From: Vallitaleaceae bacterium
GTDB taxonomy: Bacteria > Bacillota > Clostridia > Lachnospirales > Vallitaleaceae
DNA: 64,000 nucleotides
NCBI GenBank assembly: GCA_028277605.1
Contig: JANQFZ010000050.1
Coordinates: 1-64,000, forward strand
Direction of reading: 5' to 3'
A program made the translations under genes and the position numbers. Shown piece after piece: positions 54,007 through 62,102 of the stretch. The notes below the pieces were generated by a model, which was given only the letters and a program-made list of their open reading frames with translations, did not search any database and had not been told where the DNA came from. Every line of letters begins with the position of its first letter. The first letter of the stretch is position 1.

Positions 54007-54954
54007 ATGTTAAAACTAAAAAAGCATTATCTCTATAATAGCTTAATTATAGTACTATTAGTCTTAATCATTTCTCTTCCTAAAATATCTATGGATGCAG
54101 CAAAAAAGGGACTACTTCTGTGGTTTAATGTGATTATCCCAACTTTGTTTCCCTTTATCTTGATATCCAATATGATCGTTCATTCTAACCTTATTTATTT
54201 TTTTAATCGACTACTGAACTCACTTATGTCCAAGCTCTTTTTATTACCAGGTACAGCTGGTTATGGCTTATTAGCTGGCTTATTATGTGGCTATCCTGTA
54301 GGAGCTAAGATCACTACTGACCTATACAATCAAAAGAACATTACTCTTAAGCAGGCTCAGTATATGATGACTTTTTGCAATAATGCTAGTCCTATGTTTG
54401 TTATTGGTTTTATCGCCACAGGATTAATTAAAACACCTTCTTTAGGACTTATGATACTTATCGCTATTTATAGTTCTAATTTACTAACCGCTTGGATTTA
54501 TCAGGTTTTATATGCCTCCCACTTAAATACGTTCAAGGAATCCTATACCATTTTGCAGAAGAAAAGAGATACCATAAGCTTTAAGCTACTAGATAGCAGT
54601 CTTATGGATACAATAACCCTTATAGTGAAAATAGGCGGCTATATCATTTTCTTTTCTATTATTTTAAGCTGCTTAAGTCTTGTTCCATTACAAACAACTC
54701 TTGTCCACACATTTTTATTGAGCACAGTAGAGTTAGCTAATGGTGTTGAATTATTATCCAGTTCAACCTATACTATGGCAACGAAATTTGTCATGCTCTC
54801 AACCCTAACAGCCTTTGGTGGTTTCTCTATTTATGCTCAAACTGCTAGTATATTATCAACGACTAATATCAGCTGCAAAAGTTACTTTATATCTAAAATC
54901 ATTAATGGTATTATTACTTTTTTTATTGCTTTATTATTTTCGTTTTTTATGTAG
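54007..54954 (+). CDS. ylbJ: Sporulation integral membrane protein YlbJ
   Basis: Polytopic membrane protein of the nucleoside-recognition (Gate) family, required in Bacillus sporulation after engulfment. About eight hydrophobic segments spread over the 315 aa. Conserved segments include NVIIPTLFPFILISNMIV near 38-55, GTAGYGLLAGLLCGYPVGAKI near 78-98 and FCNNASPMFVIGFIATGL near 121-138. The Shine-Dalgarno (TTGGTG) is weak. It converges with the coiled-coil gene at 54976; no clear terminator lies between them. Confidence 0.93.
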   Translation: MLKLKKHYLYNSLIIVLLVLIISLPKISMDAAKKGLLLWFNVIIPTLFPFILISNMIVHSNLIYFFNRLLNSLMSKLFLLPGTAGYGLLAGLLCGYPVGAKITTDLYNQKNITLKQAQYMMTFCNNASPMFVIGFIATGLIKTPSLGLMILIAIYSSNLLTAWIYQVLYASHLNTFKESYTILQKKRDTISFKLLDSSLMDTITLIVKIGGYIIFFSIILSCLSLVPLQTTLVHTFLLSTVELANGVELLSSSTYTMATKFVMLSTLTAFGGFSIYAQTASILSTTNISCKSYFISKIINGIITFFIALLFSFFM

Positions 54955-54975
54955 ATGACATTCGTTTCATTATTT

Positions 54976-55485
54976 CTAAGAAGACTTTCTACTCTTGAGG
55001 TCATTCTTATTACCTTCTAATACTTGAAGCTGGTTTTGCATATTGTTTTCTAATTTAATGTACTCATTATGCATTTCAATGAGTGATTCTTTTACCATTT
55101 CTTGAAGTGTCTCAATAATTTCATCCGCATATTCATAAGCACCCAACTTAAGCTCTCTATGTGTATTTTTTGCTTCTGAAATAAGCTCTTCTGCCTGCTC
55201 ATAAGCTTTTTGTGTTATTTCATGTTCATTAATCAGCTTCAAAACACGTGATTCGGTTTCTTTTTCAACATTCTCTGCTGATTTTTGGGCTTCTAATAAG
55301 ATATTTTCTTTTTCTTTTAATAATCGTTCAGCTCGTTTTAGTTCTTCTGGCAGCTTTAATCTTATATCTGTTAAAAACTCGTAAACAACGTCGATATCAA
55401 CCATGACTTTGGATGAAAGAGGCACTTTTTTACAGCCCTCAAAATAATCTTCCATTTCATTTAGTAACTGATATATATTTCCCAT
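54976..55485 (-). CDS. Coiled-coil protein of unknown function
   Basis: 169-aa, highly charged helical protein, mostly coiled coil from residue 40 to 160, rich in Glu, Lys, Leu and Asn. The region ENILLEAQKSAENVEKETES resembles the membrane-stalk or DivIVA-like helices by composition only. No membrane segment or signal peptide is seen. It lies 12 nt downstream of coaD, a context common in clostridia. GGGAGG precedes the ATG. Function not recognised; annotation pipelines sometimes call such proteins ATPase-like, with no catalytic motif visible here. Confidence 0.75.
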   Translation of the reverse strand: MGNIYQLLNEMEDYFEGCKKVPLSSKVMVDIDVVYEFLTDIRLKLPEELKRAERLLKEKENILLEAQKSAENVEKETESRVLKLINEHEITQKAYEQAEELISEAKNTHRELKLGAYEYADEIIETLQEMVKESLIEMHNEYIKLENNMQNQLQVLEGNKNDLKSRKSS

Positions 55486-55497
55486 TGCTATACCTCC

Positions 55498-55986
55498 CTA
55501 GTTTGCAGATGGATTATATTTATATTTTATCTTTTTAACAATACTTTCAGGCACCATATTTTCAAAATGTCCACCAAATTTTGCTATATCTTTTACTATG
55601 CTGGAGCTTAAATATGAATTCTCAACTCGTGTGACAAGAAAAATAGTTTCGATTTCTCTATCTAGAGTATAATTGGTCTGTGCCATTTGAAGCTCATATT
55701 CAAAATCCGAAACAGCTCTTAATCCTCTTATAATAATATGAGCATTATGTCTCTTAATGAAATCAACTAGTAACCCAGTAAACGAATCGACTATAACATT
55801 GGGCATGTCCTTCGTTAGCTCTTCCAGCACCGTTACTCTTTCCTGTACAGAAAACAGGGGTTGTTTATTTGTATTATTTAGTACACCTACTACCAGCTTA
55901 TCAACCAGCTTCATCCCTCGATGAATTAAATCTAAATGACCATTCGTAGTCGGATCAAAACTTCCTGGATATACACCAACCCTCAT
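55498..55986 (-). CDS. coaD: Pantetheine-phosphate adenylyltransferase
   Basis: Transfers AMP to 4'-phosphopantetheine in coenzyme A synthesis. The 162-aa protein begins MRVGVYPGSFDPTTNGHLDLI, with the TxGH motif at residues 14-18. IIRGLRAVSDFEYELQMA near 86-103 and YLSSSIVKDIAKFGG near 123 are the other signatures. It follows rsmD by 44 nt, a common pair. The ATG has a fair ribosome-binding site. Confidence 0.97.
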   Translation of the reverse strand: MRVGVYPGSFDPTTNGHLDLIHRGMKLVDKLVVGVLNNTNKQPLFSVQERVTVLEELTKDMPNVIVDSFTGLLVDFIKRHNAHIIIRGLRAVSDFEYELQMAQTNYTLDREIETIFLVTRVENSYLSSSIVKDIAKFGGHFENMVPESIVKKIKYKYNPSAN

Positions 55987-56029
55987 TTAATCCATTCCCT
56001 TCTTACTAAAAGGTATAATACTACCTTCT

Positions 56030-56584
56030 TTATCTTTGGCTTATAAAAGTAAACTTATTAATGTTAAATCGCTTTTCACGAGTTATTTCAAAGGACAGAT
56101 GTTTCACAAAATCAAACGATGTTTCTAAGGCACTTTCACATATTATTATGCCTCCAGCTGTCAATAGAGAGTATTTATTTAAAGCTGTTAAGGCTTTTTC
56201 TTCCCATCCTTGATGGTAGGGAGGATCTAAAAAAATAATTTCATATAGTCTCTTTTTATTATAAAGTTCTTCTATTGTATTGCAAACTTCTTTTTTTATG
56301 AGTTCAGCATGGTCACTTAATCTAGTATGAGCCAGATTTTGCATAAGGCAGTTCACAGCCTTATCATTATTATCAACAAATGTACACTGTTTTGCTCCTC
56401 TACTCAATGCTTCAATACCTATTGCACCACTGCCGCTAAACAAATCTAAAAAGCGAACATCTATTAATTGATTCCCTATAATATTAAATAGAGTTTCCTT
56501 AATTCTGTCTGTTGTTGGTCTTACATGCTGTCCTTGTGGTGCCATTAGTTTAAGTCGTTTAGCCTTGCCAGCTATGACACGCAT
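56030..56584 (-). CDS. rsmD: 16S rRNA (guanine(966)-N(2))-methyltransferase
   Basis: Methylates G966 of 16S rRNA. Starting at the ATG at 56584 (184 aa), MRVIAGKAKRLKLMAP leads to RPTTDRIKETLFNII near 23-37. LFSGSGAIGIEALSRGA near 46-62 is AdoMet motif I. The catalytic LDPPYHQGW (NPPY-type) lies near 117. AGGA lies eight nt before the ATG. A frame to 56617 adds unsupported residues. It precedes coaD as in most Firmicutes. Confidence 0.95.
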   Translation of the reverse strand: MRVIAGKAKRLKLMAPQGQHVRPTTDRIKETLFNIIGNQLIDVRFLDLFSGSGAIGIEALSRGAKQCTFVDNNDKAVNCLMQNLAHTRLSDHAELIKKEVCNTIEELYNKKRLYEIIFLDPPYHQGWEEKALTALNKYSLLTAGGIIICESALETSFDFVKHLSFEITREKRFNINKFTFISQR

Positions 56585-56670
56585 ACCATCAGTCCTAACA
56601 TTTGAATTAATATACATCTATTTTAACCTATGGTAAAATATTGTCAATAAGCAATTCGTTCTTACAAAGC

Positions 56671-56699
56671 TTTAGCTACTAACTTTGTTAGCAGCTAAA
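56671..56699 (-). repeat. Short hairpin between SASP gene and rsmD
   Basis: TTTAGCT and CTAAC arms pair with GTTAG and AGCTAAA (12 bp with one A-C mismatch) around a TTT loop. It has a T-run at its 5' side on the minus strand, so it is not a classical terminator for the genes here. Confidence 0.4.
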
Positions 56700-56729
56700 A
56701 AAAGATAGGACCAATCTAATCTAGTCTAT
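56697..56729 (-). terminator. Probable terminator of the SASP gene
   Basis: On the minus strand ATAGAC pairs with GTCCTAT (one bulged base) around a 12-nt loop, and is followed by TTTTTTT. This fits a monocistronic SASP transcript. Confidence 0.5.
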
Positions 56730-56768
56730 TCATTTTCGTTTAAACGATGGTTGATGGTCAACAAGATA

Positions 56769-56978
56769 TTAGTATTGTTGTCCACCATTGACCATTTGCT
56801 GTTCTGCTCTTTCGATTAATTTCTTAACCATGTATCCACCAACAGAACCATTTTGGTATGAGGTTAGGTCACCATTATATCCACGTTTTAAAGGTACACC
56901 AATCTCATTTGCAACCTCAAATTTAAATTGTTCTAAAGCTTCACGAGCTTCTGGTACAACACTTCTATTCCTAGCCAT
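56769..56978 (-). CDS. Alpha/beta-type small acid-soluble spore protein
   Basis: 69-aa DNA-binding SASP that coats and protects spore DNA. The germination-protease site region KFEVANEIGV lies near residues 18-27. The C-terminal signature GSVGGYMVKKLIERAEQQM is near 43-61. The ATG at 56978 has GGAGG seven nt upstream (a longer frame starts at an ATG overlapping that site and is rejected). It carries a 5' leader with the palindrome CTCTTCGAAGAG. A sigma-G promoter is expected but not clearly readable. Confidence 0.97.
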   Translation of the reverse strand: MARNRSVVPEAREALEQFKFEVANEIGVPLKRGYNGDLTSYQNGSVGGYMVKKLIERAEQQMVNGGQQY

Positions 56979-57013
56979 AATTAATCCTCCATTCATAGAA
57001 TTGTCTACTTGTA

Positions 57014-57025
57014 CTCTTCGAAGAG
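57014..57025 (-). repeat. 12-bp palindrome in the SASP leader
   Basis: CTCTTCGAAGAG is a perfect palindrome, about 40 nt upstream of the SASP start, between the likely promoter and the ribosome-binding site. It could be a protein-binding site or a small hairpin. Low weight. Confidence 0.4.
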
Positions 57026-57110
57026 AACGATTATATAGGTTACTTCATTATTATATGTAAGGTTCTTAATTATAGCCTAGTAAATGATGTAACACCAACC
57101 AAAAAGCTTT

Positions 57111-59165
57111 CTATAATGCAAGACTTTCAATATTTTTTTTGAAAAAATCTTGTAATTTTTGATTTAAGTATTTGTACTTTTCAGATGATAGTGATGGATC
57201 TTCCTTTAATATACTTTTTGCCAAGAGGTGCGTTTCTTTTAACATGGCAATATCTTCAAATATATTTGCCAATTTGAATTCTGGAAGACCATGTTGTTTC
57301 ATACCAAAAAAATCACCAGGACCTCTTAATTTTAGATCGTATTCCGAAATTACAAATCCATCTGTAGAACGCACCATGACCTCCATCCTTTTTTTAGTTA
57401 GTTCACTTTTTGAATCAGATATTAGAATACAATAAGACTGGTAAGCACCTCTGCCTACTCTTCCCCTCAGCTGATGGAGCTGAGCTAAACCAAATCTATC
57501 TGCATTTTCGATCATGATAACAGTGGCATTAGGTACATCAATACCAACTTCTATAACGGTCGTTGAAACAAGTATCTCTATTTCACCATCTTTAAAATTT
57601 TCCATTATAGCCGTCTTTTCTTTGGTCGCCATTTTTCCATGCAAGTACTGTATCGAGCGATCTGGGTTAAGAGCATTTTTTAGCTTTTCTGTATAATCTA
57701 TCACTGATTCAAGCTCAAGCTTTTCTGATTCATCTACCATCGGGCAGATAATATAGGCTTGTCTTCCATTGTCAATTTCCTTTTCTAGAAACTGATAAAT
57801 TCTTGAACGATAACTTGTGTTAACTGCATAGGTTTTTATTTCTTGTCTTCCAGGAGGGCGTTTATCAATAATAGAAACATCCATATCTCCATAGACAATA
57901 AGCGCAAGAGTTCTTGGAATAGGAGTTGCACTCATAACAAGAACATGAGGATAGACACCTTTTCCTGTTAGTTTTTCTCTTTGATTAACTCCAAATCGAT
58001 GCTGCTCATCTGTTATTACTAGAGCAAGCTTTTTAAAATGCACCTTTTCCTGAATCAGTGCATGTGTTCCAATCACTACATCCACCTCGTGTTGATTGAT
58101 TTTCTCATAAACAGCTTTTTTTTCCTTCTGGGTTAAAGAGCCCACAAGCAAAACAATTCGACTATCCAAGGGCTCTAAATAAGCTTTAAGTGATTGATAA
58201 TGCTGTTTTGCAAGAACTTCAGTTGGAGCCATCATGGCAGCTTGATATCTATTTTTAATTACATAATATATTGCCATTGCAGCAATAATGGTTTTACCAG
58301 AACCTACATCGCCTTGTACTAAACGATGCATTGTTTTATGACTTACTAAATCTTGTTTTATTTCTTTCCAGACCTTCTGCTGTGCTTTCGTTAAGGTGAA
58401 TGGAAGTTGTTCAATCAATGGGTTGATAGACGTATCGCATTTAACAGTATAACTATTTTCTACAATCACCCTCTGCTTTTTTATCCATTGAAGTCCCAAA
58501 CCATACAATAAAAACTCATCAAAAACCAACCTTTTTTTTGCCCAATCAAGCGCCTCAATATTGTTAGGATAATGAATCTGCTGTATAGCAAAGTTATACT
58601 CTGCCAGCTGATATTTTTTCCTAATGTTTTTTGGTAAAAACTCTTTTAATTGGTTATGCGTCATGTTTAGAGCAGATTTTATTACATTTTTAAGTTGTAT
58701 CTGCTTAATTTCTTTGGTCAAGGCGTATATAGGAATAAACCCTTCATAAGTCTTGTCATATTGTTCAGGATTAAAGATCTGAGGTGAGACCATTTGAATT
58801 CTATTATATTTTTTGGTAACTTTTCCTTTTAGAATAAAACTTTGACCCACTTTTAGTTTTTTATCTAAATAAGGCTGACGATACCATACAACATATAATT
58901 TTCCAGTGGTATCCTCTATTCTGGTTTGGGTTATGGTCAAGCCTTTTTTAAAAAAGCTACGAGTAGTATTGCATATTGACCCCTCAATAATATTGACCTG
59001 ATCAAGAACAATATCTGATATAGAACAGATAGATGTGTTGGTCTCATAGTCTCTTGGATAATACGTAATTGCATCTTCTAATGACTCTATGTTTATTCTT
59101 TTTAATAATGCGGTTTTTTGTTTTCCTACACCTTTTATATTTGCAATAGATTCCTGTAGACTCAT
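57111..59165 (-). CDS. recG: ATP-dependent DNA helicase RecG
   Basis: Branch-migration helicase acting on stalled forks and Holliday junctions. The N-terminal wedge/OB domain (about 1-170) has a helix-hairpin-helix ANIKGVGKQKTALLKR near 8-23. Motor domain 1 has Walker A RLVQGDVGSGKTIIAAMAI near 283-301, ITDEQHRFGVNQRE near 385 (DExH) and MSATPIPRTL near 414. Motor domain 2 has the REGV-like STTVIEVGIDVPNATVM region near 555 and QLRGRVGRG near 585. Length 684 aa with the ATG at 59165, preceded by GGAAAG. Confidence 0.97.
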   Translation of the reverse strand: MSLQESIANIKGVGKQKTALLKRINIESLEDAITYYPRDYETNTSICSISDIVLDQVNIIEGSICNTTRSFFKKGLTITQTRIEDTTGKLYVVWYRQPYLDKKLKVGQSFILKGKVTKKYNRIQMVSPQIFNPEQYDKTYEGFIPIYALTKEIKQIQLKNVIKSALNMTHNQLKEFLPKNIRKKYQLAEYNFAIQQIHYPNNIEALDWAKKRLVFDEFLLYGLGLQWIKKQRVIVENSYTVKCDTSINPLIEQLPFTLTKAQQKVWKEIKQDLVSHKTMHRLVQGDVGSGKTIIAAMAIYYVIKNRYQAAMMAPTEVLAKQHYQSLKAYLEPLDSRIVLLVGSLTQKEKKAVYEKINQHEVDVVIGTHALIQEKVHFKKLALVITDEQHRFGVNQREKLTGKGVYPHVLVMSATPIPRTLALIVYGDMDVSIIDKRPPGRQEIKTYAVNTSYRSRIYQFLEKEIDNGRQAYIICPMVDESEKLELESVIDYTEKLKNALNPDRSIQYLHGKMATKEKTAIMENFKDGEIEILVSTTVIEVGIDVPNATVIMIENADRFGLAQLHQLRGRVGRGAYQSYCILISDSKSELTKKRMEVMVRSTDGFVISEYDLKLRGPGDFFGMKQHGLPEFKLANIFEDIAMLKETHLLAKSILKEDPSLSSEKYKYLNQKLQDFFKKNIESLAL

Positions 59166-59201
59166 TTCATCACACACTTTCCAAATATAAAAAACACGAA
59201 T

Positions 59202-59286
59202 GGAGCTGTCTCAAAATACTTTCATAGAAAACTTAGCTGTCAATAAACAGCTATGACTATAAAGTTTTGTCCTTTGAGACAGCCCC
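59202..59286 (-). terminator. Complex multi-stem hairpin after fakA
   Basis: An outer 14-bp stem GGGGCTGTCTCAAA with TTTGAGACAGCTCC (one G-U on the transcribed minus strand) encloses AAAACTT/AAGTTTT and AGCTGT/ACAGCT helices with a TTATTG loop. It is followed by GTGTTTTTTATA. It likely terminates fakA and separates it from recG. Confidence 0.7.
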
Positions 59287-59327
59287 AGATTAGGGTATTA
59301 CTTATAGTTTAATCAATATAACGTTTT

Positions 59328-61004
59328 TTATTCAACCGATAAAATATAATAATACAATGGCTGACCACCATAATGAATTTCAACATCACAATCTTCAAAA
59401 TTATTTTCTATGTATTCTGCTAAAGCTTCAGCCGTATTTTCATTAACATCTTGACCATAATAGATGGTAACCAACTCACTGTCTTCATCAACAAGCTGGC
59501 TAATCAGCTCACGAGCTGCCATATCTAATTCTTTTTTCACTGCTAAAATCTTTCCATTGCCAATACCTAAAATATCACCCTCATGGATATCCTTTTCATC
59601 TATGTTGGTATCTCTCACAGCAAATGTTAGCTGACCTGTAGAAACGTAGTTCATACTATCCTCCATGTTGGCAGCATTTTCTGATACACTTTTTTCATGC
59701 TCATAGTTTATCATTGCTGTAATCCCTTGAGGAATAGTTTTAGATGGTATCACGATGATATTTTTATCTTTGCACATTTCTCTAGCCTGTTGAGCAGCTA
59801 ATATAATATTTTTATTATTAGGCAAAACAAAAATATTTTCCGCGTGAACCCTATCAACCGCCTGTAATAAATCTTCTGTGCTAGGATTCATCGTCTGACC
59901 ACCTTCAATGATAGAATCCGCACCAAGTCCTTTAAATATTTCATTAAGACCTTGACCAACAGAAACAACAACAAAACCTATTTCTTTCTTTGGTTCATCT
60001 ATAATTTCTTTTGTAACAGCTTCTACATCCTGTTGAGGTGAACAATTAGAACTGCTCTGTAATCTCATATTCTCTATTTTAACACCAGACAGCTGACCGA
60101 TTTCTAGTCCTCTTTGTAAAGCTGTCCCTGGAATATTAGTATGTACATGCACCTTAATTATTTCTTCGTCTGCTACAACGACAAGACTATCTCCAATCGT
60201 TGCCAGATATTCTTTAAGACTTTCACTTTCTTTTTCTGCTTGTTTATCTGAATCAACATAAACCATAAATACTGTACAGTAACCAAATTCTATATCATCC
60301 GTAACATTATTTAGATGAGTACTACTTTTACTAGGAGCAGATGGTAATGTCTGGCTAGGTATGGACACTTGTGTGGTTACAATAGAGTTTCCTTTAAGTG
60401 CCGCTAAGCATCCTTCCATAATGTATAGTAAGCCTTGTCCTCCTGCATCAACAACACCTGCCTGCTTTAAAACAGGTAACATATCTGGTGTTTTTTTTAA
60501 GACTTCCTTTGCATAGGCTATGGTCTCTTCAAATACATAAACTATATCATCAGAATCTATAGCTAAGGTTGCAGCCTTTTTAGCAGCTCCCTTCGCAACT
60601 GTTAGAATAGTACCCTCTTTAGGTTTCATTACAGCCTTATAAGCTGTCTCTACAGCTTTCTGCATCGCATTTGCTAATACTGCTGTGTCTATTTTTTCAA
60701 CATTTTTAATTTCTTTTGTAAAACCTCTTAGTAATTGAGATAATATTACCCCAGAATTACCTCTGGCTCCTCTTAATGAGCCTGATGATATCGCTTTTGC
60801 AACGGCCGACATATCACTCTCATTTGCATTTTCAACTTCCTGAGCAGCTGCTAAAATCGTTAATGACATATTAGAACCTGTATCGCCATCGGGAACAGGA
60901 AAAACATTTAATTCATCTACATGCTTTTTATTATGATTTAAATGGTTTGCACCAGCAATAAATATTTTTTTTAAAGATTTAGAATCAATCCATTCTAATG
61001 CCAC
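59328..61004 (-). CDS. fakA: Fatty acid kinase catalytic subunit FakA (YloV, DAK2/DhaL domain)
   Basis: Phosphorylates fatty acids bound to FakB (DegV) proteins, feeding PlsX/PlsY. The N-terminal DhaL-like domain (about 1-195) has ELNVFPVPDGDTGSNMSLTI near 29-48, GSLRGARGNSGVILSQLLRG near 72-91 and VVDAGGQGLLYIMEG near 180. A middle domain follows, and a C-terminal DegV-like domain with NIFVLPNNKNIILAA near 395. Length 558 aa. It follows the Asp23-family gene, the usual yloU-yloV pair. Confidence 0.93.
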   Translation of the reverse strand: MALEWIDSKSLKKIFIAGANHLNHNKKHVDELNVFPVPDGDTGSNMSLTILAAAQEVENANESDMSAVAKAISSGSLRGARGNSGVILSQLLRGFTKEIKNVEKIDTAVLANAMQKAVETAYKAVMKPKEGTILTVAKGAAKKAATLAIDSDDIVYVFEETIAYAKEVLKKTPDMLPVLKQAGVVDAGGQGLLYIMEGCLAALKGNSIVTTQVSIPSQTLPSAPSKSSTHLNNVTDDIEFGYCTVFMVYVDSDKQAEKESESLKEYLATIGDSLVVVADEEIIKVHVHTNIPGTALQRGLEIGQLSGVKIENMRLQSSSNCSPQQDVEAVTKEIIDEPKKEIGFVVVSVGQGLNEIFKGLGADSIIEGGQTMNPSTEDLLQAVDRVHAENIFVLPNNKNIILAAQQAREMCKDKNIIVIPSKTIPQGITAMINYEHEKSVSENAANMEDSMNYVSTGQLTFAVRDTNIDEKDIHEGDILGIGNGKILAVKKELDMAARELISQLVDEDSELVTIYYGQDVNENTAEALAEYIENNFEDCDVEIHYGGQPLYYYILSVE

Positions 61005-61022
61005 ACTTCTTCCTCCAATCGA

Positions 61023-61379
61023 TTAATCATCAACCCTTACGCCCTCAACAAATATATTTAGTTGCTTTACTTCCATACCACTAAATGTCTCTATTTTATA
61101 TTTGACAGTACTGATAAGATTATCTGCAACCGCTCTTATATTAATACCATATTCCACAATGACATGAAAATCTATCGTGATTTGATTATTATCAATGGTT
61201 ACTTTTATACCTTGAGTTAAACTCTCTCTCTTAAGTAGTTTAGCTATACCATCTGTAACATTCATAGCAGCCATACCAACAATACCATAGCATTCTATAG
61301 CATTTAAGCCTGCTGCTTTAGCAATAACTTCATTACTTATAGTGATATCTCCAAGATCATTCTCAAATCTACCGACCAT
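61023..61379 (-). CDS. yloU: Asp23/Gls24 family protein (YloU)
   Basis: 118-aa envelope-stress/alkaline-shock family protein, cytosolic and likely membrane-associated. The Asp23 fold is shown by the start GDITISNEVIAKAAGLNA near 10-27, CYGIVGMAA near 30 and VIVEYGINIRAVADNL near 73-88. It directly precedes fakA, the conserved yloU-yloV arrangement. A good promoter lies about 45 nt upstream. Confidence 0.9.
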   Translation of the reverse strand: MVGRFENDLGDITISNEVIAKAAGLNAIECYGIVGMAAMNVTDGIAKLLKRESLTQGIKVTIDNNQITIDFHVIVEYGINIRAVADNLISTVKYKIETFSGMEVKQLNIFVEGVRVDD

Positions 61380-61423
61380 CTATAGTCCTCCTTACTATTT
61401 TATGGACTCACTTTGCATTATGT

Positions 61424-61452
61424 ATTATACCACTTTTTCCTTTGATAATCAA
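61424..61452 (-). promoter_or_regulatory. Predicted sigma-A promoter of yloU-fakA
   Basis: TTGATT (61452-61447) and a perfect TATAAT (61429-61424) with 17-bp spacing on the minus strand. Confidence 0.7.
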
Positions 61453-61592
61453 AATAATTTTGACAGCTAATGCTATTAATTCCAATAATTAATTTGACAT
61501 GCTAAAATAATTATTTTTTATAATTTTCCCGATATAACTCTAATAGCTAGTATGGCTGGGTACTGTAAAATAAAAAAACAAAAAACAAATGC

Positions 61593-61621
61593 TTGCATAT
61601 TTTTTGCTTTTTTGTTAAAAT
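61593..61621 (+). promoter_or_regulatory. Predicted sigma-A promoter of rpmB
   Basis: TTGCAT (61593-61598) and TAAAAT (61616-61621), spaced 17 bp on the plus strand, about 40 nt before rpmB. It is divergent from the yloU promoter, with about 140 bp between them. Confidence 0.65.
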
Positions 61622-61662
61622 TGATTGTTGTAGACATGTACGGTTTGAAGGAGGTGCTTAGC

Positions 61663-61848
61663 ATGGCAAAATGTGAGATTTGTAATAAAAGTGTTCATTT
61701 TGGTATTAAAGTCAGCCATTCACATAAAAGATCCAATAAAATGTGGAAACCTAATATTAGAAAAGTAAAGGTATTAGTCAATGGACAACCAAAAAGAATT
61801 CATATTTGTAGTAAATGCTTAAAATCAGGTAAGGTTGTTCGTGCATAA
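61663..61848 (+). CDS. rpmB: 50S ribosomal protein L28
   Basis: 61-aa zinc-type L28 with CEIC near residues 4-7 and CSKC near 49-52, plus the KVSHSHKRSNKMWKPNI segment near 17-33. An AAGGAGG ribosome-binding site precedes the ATG (an earlier upstream ATG in frame gives unsupported residues). It is the only ribosomal gene here on the plus strand and is oriented against its neighbours, as in Bacillus. A terminator follows directly. Confidence 0.97.
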   Translation: MAKCEICNKSVHFGIKVSHSHKRSNKMWKPNIRKVKVLVNGQPKRIHICSKCLKSGKVVRA

Positions 61849-61851
61849 CTA

Positions 61852-61877
61852 AATCCCCGTTAGAGGGGATTTTTTTA
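61852..61877 (+). terminator. Terminator after rpmB
   Basis: AATCCCC pairs with GGGGATT around GTTAGA, followed by TTTTTT. Confidence 0.85.
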
Positions 61878-61891
61878 TGTGAATCATTCTA

Positions 61892-62044
61892 TTAGCAAAA
61901 CTTCAATAGGCAAAAGCCTATAATTAACAGACCTAATCCTAATATAGCTCCAATGCCGTTTTTAGGCAGCAGTGATATAATAATTATACCAATTCCAATT
62001 GAGAACAGAATTAAGCCTACTACTCTGTTTCTAAAGAAGAACAT
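61892..62044 (-). CDS. Small hydrophobic membrane protein
   Basis: A 50-aa frame between thiN and rpmB, on the minus strand. The residues MFFFRNRVVG lead into two hydrophobic segments (about 9-26 and 33-47) separated by LLPKNG, so a two-helix hairpin membrane protein is likely. It is downstream of thiN and converges with rpmB, whose terminator ends 15 nt away. The start is uncertain (62044 or the ATG at 62050), with GGTGA upstream. It is too short for most automatic calls. The coding pattern is clean, but no homologue is recognised. Confidence 0.6.
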   Translation of the reverse strand: MFFFRNRVVGLILFSIGIGIIIISLLPKNGIGAILGLGLLIIGFCLLKFC

Positions 62045-62102
62045 AGGCATTCACCATGAACGATGTATTACTATATTGTATGTTAGATTTCTGAAAGAGT
62101 GC

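Noticed and set aside
56979-57060. Sigma-G promoter for the SASP gene
   Set aside because: An ACATA and a TATATAAT lie at about the right distance but neither box matches well enough to call.
61380-62102. spoVM gene near thiN/rpmB
   Set aside because: No 26-codon frame resembling SpoVM was found on either strand; the only credible frame is the 50-aa protein listed.
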